A DNA stretch of 64,000 nt, taken from NCBI RefSeq assembly GCF_009677585.1, contig NZ_WKYV01000005.1:1-64000 (forward strand), written 5' to 3'. The notes beneath the pieces were generated by a model that had not been told where the DNA came from, ran no database searches, and was given only the letters and a program-made list of their open reading frames with translations. A program made the translations under genes and the position numbers. This DNA comes from Lactonifactor sp. BIOML-A5 (GTDB lineage: Bacteria; Bacillota; Clostridia; Lachnospirales; Lachnospiraceae). Shown here in pieces: positions 51,206 to 59,916 of the stretch; positions within the stretch are counted from its first letter, which is position 1, and every line of letters begins with the position of its first letter.

Positions 51206-51241
51206 AAAAAGCGCAAGAATACTTGATGTATTCTAATGCGC
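51206..51241 (-). terminator. gntR terminator
   Basis: On the minus strand, GCGCATTAGAATAC and GTATTCTTGCGC form a stem with one bulge or mismatch, followed by TTTTT. It lies just after the gntR stop, so gntR is transcribed separately from the corrinoid operon. Confidence 0.75.
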
Positions 51242-51254
51242 ATGGTTTTCCTGT

Positions 51255-52001
51255 TTATCTTGTTACACTAAAATAGTATCGGCATCTGTCGCCGCGGATC
51301 AGTGCATGGCTGTATATTGCCGGTTTATTATCATGCTGATAAATGACACGGTCCATGACCAGTGCAGGCAGACCTTCGTCAAGATCTAAAAGTTTTGCAT
51401 ACTTCTCGTTAATAATGGTGGGCTCTACAAAAGCGGAGACCCGGGTCAGATTAATATTGTAATCCTGTACGAGTATCTCAGTCAGCAGTTCAGTGTCAAA
51501 GTTGCGCTGCTCCAGACCTGGAAACGCAGCGGCCTCCAGATAGTTTTCCTCGTAGATCCAGGGCTCTTCATCAGCCCAGCGGATGCGGATGAGATGAATT
51601 ACTTCTGATTTCTTATCTATCTCCAGTCTGTCAGTGATGCTTCTTTTGCCTGGAATAACTTCTTTTAATAAGGTCTGAGTCTTCAGGGTAAGCCCCTGCT
51701 TTCGGATTCCCATACCGAAGCTGTAATCCCCGAGAAGGTCGTGGTTCAGACTGGGCCTCCTCACACAGGTGCCCTTTCCCCGTTCCTTTGTGACATACCC
51801 TTTTTCCGCCAGCATATTGATTGCCTGACGTACAGTTCCACGGCTCAGTCCAAAGGTATCGCACAGTTCTGACTCTGACGGAAGGAGATCTCCTGACTTC
51901 AGGACTCCTGTCTGTATTAAATGGTAGATCTGCTCTTTCAGCTGATAATATAAAGGCACCATACTCTGTCTGTCCAATGTAATGTCCAAAGTGGTGACCA
52001 A
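51255..52001 (-). CDS. GntR family regulator with UTRA domain
   Basis: About 248 residues of the HutC/FarR type. N-terminal winged helix: PLYYQLKEQIYHLIQTG, LLPSESELCDTFGLSRGTVRQ and GKGTCVRRP. The C-terminal UTRA ligand domain runs to the end (VIHLIRIRWADEEPWIYEEN). The likely start is TTG at 52001, with GGAGG 7 bases upstream; the first Met in the frame is residue 14 and would cut into the helix-turn-helix. Probably represses the adjacent corrinoid operon and itself through the AAACGTATA palindromes. Confidence 0.9.
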   Translation of the reverse strand: MVTTLDITLDRQSMVPLYYQLKEQIYHLIQTGVLKSGDLLPSESELCDTFGLSRGTVRQAINMLAEKGYVTKERGKGTCVRRPSLNHDLLGDYSFGMGIRKQGLTLKTQTLLKEVIPGKRSITDRLEIDKKSEVIHLIRIRWADEEPWIYEENYLEAAAFPGLEQRNFDTELLTEILVQDYNINLTRVSAFVEPTIINEKYAKLLDLDEGLPALVMDRVIYQHDNKPAIYSHALIRGDRCRYYFSVTR

Positions 52002-52056
52002 AATTTTACCTCCTTTTTGTTACTGTTTCTTATGAAGTGGTTTCAATATAACATAT

Positions 52057-52072
52057 AAACGTATAGACGTCA
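52057..52072. promoter_or_regulatory. GntR operator copy upstream of gntR
   Basis: AAACGTATAGACGTCA agrees with the perfect palindrome at 51180-51195 at 13 of 16 positions. Its place 55 bases before the gntR start fits autoregulation. Confidence 0.65.
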
Positions 52073-52420
52073 ATACAATTAGTGATTAGTATAATATTTA
52101 ACGAAAATTTCGTGATAACATAATAAATTATCTCATCTTTTTTGTGCATTATATCTTGTAAGACACACATATTGGTTTTTTCCTGACATTCTGTGGAAGT
52201 GTATGGAATCATGAACGAAAAGGGTCTGAAATGAAGGAGAGCCAGCATCCTGCGGGGGATGCTGGCTTTAGAAAAAGAAAAAGTTTTGCGTTAGGTTGTT
52301 GGCCTCTTAACAATTATTATAATACAGGTAAATTGTGATGAATCTGTGATGAAGAGTTGAAAAAAATATAAACTGTGTATAAAGACTTTGGGAGAGGAAC
52401 AAACGCTTGTGAAATAAAAA
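52073..52420. other. Intergenic region with one strong hairpin
   Basis: About 350 bases between gntR and the LysR remnant. GCCAGCATCC/GGATGCTGGC (52241-52266) is a perfect 10-bp hairpin without a good U-tract on either strand (TTTAG on plus). No gene was found. Confidence 0.5.
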
Positions 52421-53200
52421 CTATTTGATTATAGGGTTTTTTTCGAGAATGAGCATGCTTTGTGCTTTTACGAGGAATTGCTTTCCAAGGGTAGACAGAT
52501 AATTGTTTTTCCCTTTGATCCATCCGATTTCATAAGAAAAAGGGCAGTCCATAAGACGAAGAGGCTTGATTCCGTCATGGTAGGTGTATTGTTGATAGGC
52601 GTTTCTGTTTGAAGTTGCAATATGATAGCAGGGTGTTTTATGCAGAAAGTCAATTAAGGTCGCCCGGTCGGATACCTTTAACAGAGTTGAAGGTACGAAT
52701 ACAGAGGGGGAAATATGCGCATCTGCCCCATCAAAAAGCTTTTGTTTTTCCTCATAATCAATCATTGGCATATCCTTCAGCATCTCGATGGAAATGATGT
52801 CTTCATCCGTTTTTTCATATAACGGAGAAGCTGAACCTACCATGACCATGGGTATTTCATCGGAGATCTTCTGATATTCCAGATCATGCTGCTCAATGTA
52901 TTTGATCCAGTTATTTCGTGTAGAAGTAGGCAGGCTAAGTATTCCCAATTCTGATTCACGGTTATATACGGAATGGATGATATCTCCCCGGGATGCTTCT
53001 TCAAAATGAAAAGTAATATTCTTATCCTGATTTTGCTGAAACAGCTCTAAATAAATATAGGAGGCAAACAAAAAATAATAGGAAGATATACTTAGATTCA
53101 TTGACCACTTATTCTGAATATCTGCCATATTTCTGATATAATCAAACTGTTTTATAGTCAGTTTTGCCTGGGTTAGAAATTCTTCACCAAAAGGGGTGCA
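52421..53200 (-). pseudogene. LysR-family regulator lacking its DNA-binding domain
   Basis: The frame reads as the linker helix and effector-binding domain of a LysR protein (about 259 codons; the ATG nearest the front is at 53128, but the homology begins earlier with TPFGEEFLTQAKLTIKQF). A stop at 53203-53201 and the junction with the DUF819 fragment remove the first ~60 residues that hold the winged helix. The rest is uninterrupted. Without the DNA-binding domain it cannot work as a normal regulator, though a short protein from 53128 may still be made. Confidence 0.82.
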
Positions 53201-53209
53201 TCAATGCAC
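53196..53209. repeat. Palindrome at the LysR/DUF819 junction
   Basis: GTGCAT-CA-ATGCAC is a 6-bp inverted repeat with a 2-base centre exactly where LysR reading on the minus strand stops and DUF819 reading on the plus strand begins. It may be the scar or the cause of the deletion. Confidence 0.6.
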
Positions 53210-53667
53210 AGGCACTTCCGGAAGTAGTTAAACTGCTCTTGGGTAATATTTATCTGGTCATGACAACCATTACCATTGCTCTTAGTACGGCATTTCCAAA
53301 GGTTTTTGAAAATATCCATGGAGCAACGGAGTTGGGAACAATTATGATCACCATGTGGTTTGTCCAGGTAGGCGCAGGTGCAAAGATTATGGATGTAATA
53401 GCTGTTGCTCCTGCAGTGTTTGGGTTTAAATTGATAATGGCTGTGTTAAATATCGGCGGAGTTATGCTGGTTGGAAAATTCTTCAAATGGAACATTGAGG
53501 AATGCTTTGCCGCTTCCAATGCTTCTCTTGGGGGACCTACAACTGCTGCAGCATATGTAATCAGTAAGGGCTGGAAGAGCCTGATTGCTCCGGCAACGCT
53601 GGTAGGACTTTACGGTTATATTATCGGAAGCTATTTTGCGGTGTTTACAGCAAATATTTTCCACTAG
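53203..53667 (+). pseudogene. DUF819 family membrane protein, C-terminal fragment
   Basis: About 154 codons that match the last part of DUF819 (YjcL-like) membrane proteins: LPEVVKLLLGNIYLVMTTIT, FVQVGAGAKIMDV, and the highly conserved ASNASLGGPTTAAAYVISKGW before GYIIGSYF. Intact members run to nearly 400 residues, so more than half is missing from the N-terminus. The only upstream start codon (TTG 53164) lies inside the LysR remnant, so this piece has no normal start. The M81 peptidase follows after 25 bases. Confidence 0.82.
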
Positions 53668-53692
53668 AGACAGTTTGAATGAGAGGAAAGTC

Positions 53693-55177
53693 ATGAAGAG
53701 GATTATAGTTGGTGAGGTGATGCATGAGAGCAGTTCTCTTGCAAAATACCCTACAGAAGAAATAAATTTCAGAAGGACATTGATGTGGTATGAGAAGGAA
53801 GATGTTTTTAATCTGTGCAAGATTAGGTTTCGGGACTACTTGACCGGTATTATGGAAGGTGGAGCGGCAATCGGCCTTGAAATAGTTCCTGCATTCTGTG
53901 CGTTTGCTTCTCCGTCCGGAAAGATCTCCCAAAGATGCTTTGAGTCACTCAAGGAAAGCTTTTTTGCCGGAATTGATGATTCAATTCCAATTGATGGGTT
54001 CTGTCTTGCTTTTCACGGCGCAGGTGTGTCTGAACCGGAGGCGGATCTTGAAGGTGCATTTCTTGAGGAGATCCGCAGCCGCTTTGGCTGGGAGATTCCA
54101 ATCGTGATGACTCTGGATCCCCATGCTAATATCACAGAGAAAATGATAAAAAATGCAGACCTCCTCGTTCCCTCAAAGCTTTATCCCCATATAGATACCT
54201 ATGAGACGGGGGAACTGGCAGCCAGGTTCATGAAAACTTTGATTGAAGAACCGGATAAGCTTAAGATGCATGTAGAGAAAATCCCTATTCTTTTGCCCAT
54301 TACCATGGGGTGTACGGATAATGAACCTATGAAATCGATCCTTCAATACTGTAATGGGAAGGAAAAAATAGAAAATATAAGATACAGTGTCTTCGTACAG
54401 GGATTTCCTTATAGTGATATCGAAGACTGCAGCTGTGCCGCAGTTGTAATCACGGATGGAGATATCGTTTTAGCGGAAGCCGCTGCCAAAGATATTGCAG
54501 ATTATGTGTATGACAGAAGAGAAGAACTGAGATCAGATTGTTTGTCTGTGCAAGAAGGACTTGACGAAGCAGAAACTTACATCACAGAAGGAAAAAAGAT
54601 TATTGTTATTAACGAAACTTCAGATAATCCCGGAGCTGGCACGCCTGGAGACGGTACATGGCTCCTCAGAGAAATGCTTGAGAGAAATATTGAAAAAACA
54701 TGTATTGGTGCAATCAATGATCCTGAGGCGGTTCAGGAAGCAATCCGCTCAGGCGTGGGTACCACACTTAATCTACTGGTTGGGGGGAAAACGGATGATC
54801 AACATGGGGAACCCGTACGGATCCAAAATGCTTATGTAAAGAGTATTTGCGATGGAAAATACTGTATATTGAGTGATATGACCCACGGTCAGCCGGTTAA
54901 CTTCGGTGCCTCAGTGAGGATTCAGGCGGGGAATGTGGATGTGATCATAGCTAGCAATAGTTATCAGATTATGGATGATGGAATATTTTCTTTACTGGGA
55001 ATAGATTTCAGAGAATACAATATCATTGGTGTGAAATCTGCTCAGCATTTTAAGGCGTATTTTAAAAAGTTTACAGATCATATTATTACGGTTGATCCAC
55101 CTGGAGTCAGTACAGGGAATCTTGAAACATTGAATCTGAAAAAGGTAAAAAGGCCAATTTTCCCCCTGGACTTCTGA
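53693..55177 (+). CDS. M81 family metallopeptidase (MlrC-like)
   Basis: About 494 residues of the M81/DUF1485 family, named for microcystinase MlrC. Visible: VGEVMHESSS near the N-terminus, AFHGAGVSEPEADLEGAFL, the metal-site signature TLDPHANITEKM, PHIDTYETG and the C-terminal-half DNPGAGTPGDGTWLL. The natural substrate is unknown. GAGAGGAAA precedes the ATG at 53693. It follows the DUF819 fragment, so it was probably the second gene of a transporter-peptidase unit controlled by the divergent LysR; that unit is now broken. Confidence 0.9.
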   Translation: MKRIIVGEVMHESSSLAKYPTEEINFRRTLMWYEKEDVFNLCKIRFRDYLTGIMEGGAAIGLEIVPAFCAFASPSGKISQRCFESLKESFFAGIDDSIPIDGFCLAFHGAGVSEPEADLEGAFLEEIRSRFGWEIPIVMTLDPHANITEKMIKNADLLVPSKLYPHIDTYETGELAARFMKTLIEEPDKLKMHVEKIPILLPITMGCTDNEPMKSILQYCNGKEKIENIRYSVFVQGFPYSDIEDCSCAAVVITDGDIVLAEAAAKDIADYVYDRREELRSDCLSVQEGLDEAETYITEGKKIIVINETSDNPGAGTPGDGTWLLREMLERNIEKTCIGAINDPEAVQEAIRSGVGTTLNLLVGGKTDDQHGEPVRIQNAYVKSICDGKYCILSDMTHGQPVNFGASVRIQAGNVDVIIASNSYQIMDDGIFSLLGIDFREYNIIGVKSAQHFKAYFKKFTDHIITVDPPGVSTGNLETLNLKKVKRPIFPLDF

Positions 55178-55524
55178 TGAGATAAACACAATCATCATAG
55201 AGCGCCGCGGAGAACTACGTTGAGCCCTCCAATAAAAATAAATGGATGAATAGAAGAGAACAGAGCATTTCAGCAAAAAGAACAGGCATCTAAAAGCTTG
55301 CTTCCTTTTGTCGAAGTGCTCTGTTTTATCCACGGATGTGTATACAAAATGAAAGACGGAAAACAGGGAATTCAATTCCTATGGCATATTGTAGGAGAAA
55401 ATTGTCATGCATAATAGCAAAAAAGTGCTATCATTTATTAAAAAAACTACTTGACACAAAAACATACAGCAATTAACAATTTTATCCTGTTTCATCCATG
55501 CTATTCTGGTGATAACAAATAAAA
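55178..55524. other. Intergenic region with a long imperfect hairpin
   Basis: No gene. A 67-base hairpin (55259-55325) lies about 80 bases after the M81 stop. It could be the M81 terminator or a remnant mobile sequence; the T-run TTTTA after the stem is modest. Confidence 0.5.
55259..55325 (+). repeat. Long imperfect inverted repeat
   Basis: AACAGAGCATTTCAGCAAAA and the reverse complement of TTTTGTCGAAGTGCTCTGTT agree at 17 of 20 positions, across a 27-base loop that itself has some GGCATC/GCTTGC-type pairing. It is followed by TTATCC. It looks like a terminator or a small repeat end. Confidence 0.55.
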
Positions 55525-55635
55525 TGGGCGGAGAAATGGAAAAAAGACATGGGAGCTATGGCAACCGGACGGTTGCATACGGGTGGAAAATGGTACTATT
55601 TGAACGGTTCAGGAGCATGGACAAAGACAAAATAA
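55525..55635 (+). pseudogene. Remnant of a cell-wall-binding repeat protein
   Basis: A 36-codon open stretch reads MATGRLHTGGKWYYLNGSG followed by AWTKTK and a stop. The WYYLNGSGAW core is the hallmark of the cell-wall/choline-binding repeat (GW-YYL-x-x-x-G). It has no start codon of its own before GAC-ATG and follows a stop in frame. It is the last repeat of a lost extracellular protein, and its terminator is still in place. Confidence 0.7.
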
Positions 55636-55650
55636 CGGGACTGTAAAAAT

Positions 55651-55691
55651 CCGTCATTATTGGAAATATCTCCGATGATGGCGGTTTTTTT
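55651..55691 (+). terminator. Terminator of the lost cell-wall-binding gene
   Basis: CCGTCATTATTGG and CCGATGATGGCGG form a 13-bp stem with G-U pairs, followed by TTTTTTT. It lies 15 bases after the remnant's stop codon. Confidence 0.75.
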
Positions 55692-55785
55692 AGACATTTA
55701 TTTTACAGATTCCTTTGAGGAGTTGTTACTTCTTTTTTATTTTATGATATAGTATAATGAGTAAACAAAGAAAGGCGTATCTGAG

Positions 55786-56796
55786 ATGAAGTATATGAAG
55801 AAAGGCATAATACCGGTTATAGCAGTACTGGTTGTATTGGTTTTGATTACAGCAGGGGGATGGGGATATTACCGCCACATCGTTAGAGACATGCAGACCG
55901 AAGAGATAGACAGCGGCAAGACCTACCAGTATCATTATATGCTGATTGCCGATAATATCAGTTCCCCTCTGTGGCAGGCAATTTACCAGAGTGCCAAAGA
56001 GGCCGCGGCAAAAGAAAATGCATATCTGGAGTATGTGGGCGGCGATATGGTATCAGAGTATAACACAGATGACTACCTGGAGATTGCCATTGCCGCTAAG
56101 GCCGACGGTATCATCGTAGAGCCAAACGGCGACCCGGAGGTGGAGCGGCTGATCAACAAAGCTTCTGCCAATAACATACCCGTGGTAACGGTGATGGAGG
56201 ATGCCTCCGGCACCAAAAGAAAAAGTTTTATCGGGGTCAACAGCTTCCAGCTTGGGCAGGAGTACGGGGAGGTTATCTGTAAAACTATGACAGAGGCCAC
56301 CAGGAAGATTCTGGTGCTGATTAATGGGGACATTGAGGACCCCAGCAAAAATCTGACCTTTTCACAGATTAAGTCAGAGATAAAAGAACATTCCCCTTAT
56401 GGTGCTCAGGTGGAGATAGATGCACTGAGGATTAACAGCGGCAGTACCTTTGAGTCGGAAGAGGCGATCCGGGATGTATTCCTGGATTCCCAGATACTCC
56501 CGGATATTCTGGTCTGTCTGGATGAGATAGATACCAAATGTGCTTATCAGGCCCTGATCGATTATAATAAAGTGGGACAGATGGATATTATCGGCTACTA
56601 TCCTACAGAGTCATTTTTAAATGCTATCTCCCGGGGAACAACCTCGGCTGCTTTTGAACTGGATACGGAGCAGATAGGAAGATATAGTGTGGAGGCGCTC
56701 CGAGAGTACAGAGAGATGGGATATGTAAGTGAATATTTTAGTGTAGACTTGGAATTGATAACCAAAGAAAATGTTGCGGAGTATATGGAAGAGTAA
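55786..56796 (+). CDS. Membrane-anchored sugar-binding protein, sensor partner
   Basis: About 336 residues. An uncleaved-looking N-terminal helix (IIPVIAVLVVLVLITAGGWG) without a lipobox Cys is followed by a type I periplasmic-binding fold: YHYMLIADNISSPLWQAIYQ, ADGIIVEPNGDPEVERLINKA, VVTVMEDASGTKRKSFIGVN, DIIGYYPTESFLNAI. Next to a histidine kinase (15 bases) and a response regulator, so it probably presents a bound sugar to the kinase rather than feeding a transporter. First gene of the locus. The ribosome site AAAGGCGTATCTGAG is weak. Confidence 0.82.
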   Translation: MKYMKKGIIPVIAVLVVLVLITAGGWGYYRHIVRDMQTEEIDSGKTYQYHYMLIADNISSPLWQAIYQSAKEAAAKENAYLEYVGGDMVSEYNTDDYLEIAIAAKADGIIVEPNGDPEVERLINKASANNIPVVTVMEDASGTKRKSFIGVNSFQLGQEYGEVICKTMTEATRKILVLINGDIEDPSKNLTFSQIKSEIKEHSPYGAQVEIDALRINSGSTFESEEAIRDVFLDSQILPDILVCLDEIDTKCAYQALIDYNKVGQMDIIGYYPTESFLNAISRGTTSAAFELDTEQIGRYSVEALREYREMGYVSEYFSVDLELITKENVAEYMEE

Positions 56797-56811
56797 AGAG
56801 AGAATAAAAGA

Positions 56812-58299
56812 ATGAGACATTGGAAACAGATCATAAAGGATTTATCTATCAGAAAAAAGCTGCTCCTCTGCTTTGGGTTCACTTCCCTTCTGCTGCTGAT
56901 AAGCAATCTGGTGCTCTATAAGGAGGTAAATCGATCCATTAACCGGATCGATCAGATTTATGTGAGCAATATTACCCTCAATGACTTGTCGGATGCGCTG
57001 ACCAGTACCCATGAGGAGGTATATGAGTATCTGAGCACCAAAAGTTCCTCAGCGTTGGAGAATTATTACAGAAGCGGACAGCAGTTTCGGGATCTGCTGG
57101 AGGATTTGAACGGGGAAACCCGGGACAACAGTATGCTTCTGCTGGAGAAAAATATTAAAAACATGTCAGATACGTATCTGGCTACAGCGGATAATACGGT
57201 AGCCGCAAAGAGAGGACGCAATATACAGAGGTATAAAAACTGCTATGCAGAAGCGGAGGAGCTGTACCGGTACATTACTTCTTACATAGATAATCTGAAC
57301 CGGCGGCAGTTTCAGGTGAATTCCAGCAGCTACAAAACCCTTCTGGTTTCTCTGCAATATATGGAGGTCGTAAGCACGGCGATCCTTATATTTGTGGCAG
57401 TAGTCAATATCATTTTTCTGGTTCTGCTTACCCAAAGTATTATAGGGCCCCTGATTCTGCTGGCCCGGACTGCGGACGAGGTGGCGGAAGGGAATCTGAA
57501 TGCTCCGCTTTTGGAGGTTACATCCGCAGATGAGGTGGGCACTGTTACAAAAGCCTTCAACCAGATGGTGTACAGCATCAGGGACCATATTCAGAGAACG
57601 AAGGATAGTATGGAAAAAGAGCAGCGGATGATGGAGCGGGAGCTGTTGATGAAAAACCATCTCAAGGATGCGCAGCTGAAATACCTGCAGGCACAGATTA
57701 ACCCGCATTTTCTCTTTAATTCCCTGAACGCGGGGGCACAGCTTGCCATGATGGAGGATGCGGAGAAGACCTGTCTGTTTGTGGAGCGGATGGCAGACTT
57801 TTTCCGGTATAATGTGCGGAAGATGTCCGAGGACGCCACTCTGGGGGAAGAGCTGGAGGCGGTCGACAACTATATTTATATTTTAAATGTGAGATTCGCA
57901 GGGGACATTAATTATATGAAAGAGACAGATGCCGGTGTGGAGGATATCCGTGTCCCCAGCATGATCCTGCAGCCCATTGTGGAGAATTCTGTGAATTACG
58001 GAATCCGCCACATGGAGGGGGAGGGGTACATCCATGTAACCGTAAAAAGAGAAGTCGGACAGGTAATCATTAGGATTAAGGATAACGGGAAGGGGATGGA
58101 GCCTGAGAAGATAAAAGCTATACTGGAGAATACGCCGGAGGGCCATAGGGGGCAGTCAGAATCCACCGGCATTGGAATCAATAATGTAAAGAGCAGGATG
58201 GAACTTTATTATGACCGGAAGGGGCTGCTTCAGATAGAGAGCAGAGGGCCGGATCAAGGTACGGTCGTGTCACTTATCATTCCTCTGGAGACAGAGTAA
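56812..58299 (+). CDS. YesM-type sensor histidine kinase
   Basis: About 495 residues. N-terminal membrane helix (LLCFGFTSLLLLISNLVLY), an extracellular sensor part (~45-175), a second membrane helix (VVSTAILIFVAVVNIIFLVLL), a HAMP linker (GPLILLARTADEVAEGNLNA), the His-kinase motif AQINPHFLFNSLN with the phospho-acceptor His ~299, then the HATPase core (MILQPIVENSVNYGI, IKDNGKGM). Belongs to the LytS/YesM group that lacks the usual H-box dimer domain. Starts 15 bases after the binding-protein gene and works with the response regulator downstream. Confidence 0.93.
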   Translation: MRHWKQIIKDLSIRKKLLLCFGFTSLLLLISNLVLYKEVNRSINRIDQIYVSNITLNDLSDALTSTHEEVYEYLSTKSSSALENYYRSGQQFRDLLEDLNGETRDNSMLLLEKNIKNMSDTYLATADNTVAAKRGRNIQRYKNCYAEAEELYRYITSYIDNLNRRQFQVNSSSYKTLLVSLQYMEVVSTAILIFVAVVNIIFLVLLTQSIIGPLILLARTADEVAEGNLNAPLLEVTSADEVGTVTKAFNQMVYSIRDHIQRTKDSMEKEQRMMERELLMKNHLKDAQLKYLQAQINPHFLFNSLNAGAQLAMMEDAEKTCLFVERMADFFRYNVRKMSEDATLGEELEAVDNYIYILNVRFAGDINYMKETDAGVEDIRVPSMILQPIVENSVNYGIRHMEGEGYIHVTVKREVGQVIIRIKDNGKGMEPEKIKAILENTPEGHRGQSESTGIGINNVKSRMELYYDRKGLLQIESRGPDQGTVVSLIIPLETE

Positions 58300-58320
58300 G
58301 TACACGGAAAGGAGAAGGAT

Positions 58321-59916
58321 ATGTTTAGGATATTGCTGGCAGATGACGAAGGAATTATGTTGGAATCCCTGAGAACCATTATTGAATCAAACTTTAAGGG
58401 CACGGTAGAAATACAGTGTGTGAAAAGCGGTCGGGCGGCCATTGAACTGGCAGAAACCTTCCGGCCGGATATTGTCTTTATGGATATCCAGATGCCGGGA
58501 ATCAATGGGATTCATGCGATGCAGGAGATACGCAAATTCCATACATCTGTACATTTTATCGTTATCTCAGCCTATGATAAGTTTGCCTACGCACAGGAGG
58601 CCATTAATCTTGGGGTTTTGGAGTACCTCACAAAGCCTGTAAACCGTAAGGTAGTCATCGACGTTCTGGTACGGGCCATGCAGAAGGTAGAAGAGGAACG
58701 GCGGAAACGGAGCGAGTCCCTGAAAATCCAGGAAAAGCTGGAGACGGTGATTCCTGTGATAGAGAGCGGGTTTATTTACAACCTTCTGCTGCAGGAAGAA
58801 AGGAACAGGGAAACCGGGAATTACAGGCAGCTTCTGGATATCAGGGAAGAGTATGGATTCATGATGGTGGTCCAGTTTGGGGAATCTATTACGGAGGGAG
58901 TCCTAACCAATGCCGTGGGAATGAGTGTAAAAGCCCAGTCCTTTTACTCGCAGTTTCGGGAAATTATCAGAGGTTTTTTCTACTGCTGCATTGGCCCTGT
59001 GATGTCCAATAAGATAGCTTTGTTTGTACCCTGGGAACAGGAGGGACTGACCTATGACGAGAGGATCCAGATCATAGAGAAGTCCAGGAATATGGTCCGC
59101 CGTTTGGAAAAAGATATAGATGCTAAGTTTAAAGTGGGTATCGGCGGGGTAAAGCCATTTGAGGAACTTCAGGATTCCTATAAAGAGGCATCCAGAGCAT
59201 TGACAGAGAGCAAGGGGCGGGTTGCCCATGTGGAGGATTTGCCCATCGGATGCGGGTATGTGGGGGATTATCCCGCAGATACAGAAAAGAAGCTTTTCCA
59301 GATGGTCCTCAGAGGGGATACGGACGGCGCCAGACAGCAGGCGGATCTCTTTTTTGAGTGGATGCTGCAGAATTACCCGGACTGCCAGGCAGACATTCAG
59401 ATAAAGGTTCTGGAGTTTGTGATGCGGGCGGAGAGAGAGGCATTTCTCAATGGAGGAATGACGTATGAATTCCGCTACCGGAAGGATTACCTGGAACAGG
59501 TAACGGGATGCTCCAGCTACGAGGGACTGCGCGCCTGGTTTCTGCAGAAAATCACCGAAGTGTGCAAAAACATCACCAGTAAACAGGAAGAACAGACAGA
59601 AGGAATCGTAACCAGGGTAAAACAGTACATTAAGTCCAATTTCCAAAAGGATATTTCTCTGGACGGGGTATCTGAGATGGTTAACATAAGTCCATATTAC
59701 TTTAGTAAGGTGTTTAAGGAGGAGGCCGGGGAAAACTTTATTGAGTATCTCACCAAGGTAAGAATGGAAAATGCCAAAGAATATCTAAAGAACCCGGAGC
59801 TGAGTGTAAAAGAGATATGTGCCATGTCAGGATACGGTGACCCCAATTATTTTAGCAGAATCTTTAAAAAGTACATAGGAGTTACCCCCAGCGAGTATAG
59901 AGAGAGGTTAGGCTAA
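58321..59916 (+). CDS. AraC-type response regulator (YesN-like)
   Basis: About 531 residues. N-terminal receiver domain with phospho-acceptor Asp ~55 (FMDIQMPGINGI), the switch Thr/Ser region (VISAYDKFAYAQEAI) and Lys in LTKPVNRK. A variable middle region follows, then a C-terminal AraC double helix-turn-helix (KDISLDGVSEMVNISPYYFSKVFKEEAGENFIEY and VKEICAMSGYGDPNYFSRIFKKYIGVTPSEYR). Starts 21 bases after the kinase; its stop overlaps the next start by one base (TAATG). Predicted to switch on the sugar-binding and transport genes that follow. Confidence 0.94.
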   Translation: MFRILLADDEGIMLESLRTIIESNFKGTVEIQCVKSGRAAIELAETFRPDIVFMDIQMPGINGIHAMQEIRKFHTSVHFIVISAYDKFAYAQEAINLGVLEYLTKPVNRKVVIDVLVRAMQKVEEERRKRSESLKIQEKLETVIPVIESGFIYNLLLQEERNRETGNYRQLLDIREEYGFMMVVQFGESITEGVLTNAVGMSVKAQSFYSQFREIIRGFFYCCIGPVMSNKIALFVPWEQEGLTYDERIQIIEKSRNMVRRLEKDIDAKFKVGIGGVKPFEELQDSYKEASRALTESKGRVAHVEDLPIGCGYVGDYPADTEKKLFQMVLRGDTDGARQQADLFFEWMLQNYPDCQADIQIKVLEFVMRAEREAFLNGGMTYEFRYRKDYLEQVTGCSSYEGLRAWFLQKITEVCKNITSKQEEQTEGIVTRVKQYIKSNFQKDISLDGVSEMVNISPYYFSKVFKEEAGENFIEYLTKVRMENAKEYLKNPELSVKEICAMSGYGDPNYFSRIFKKYIGVTPSEYRERLG

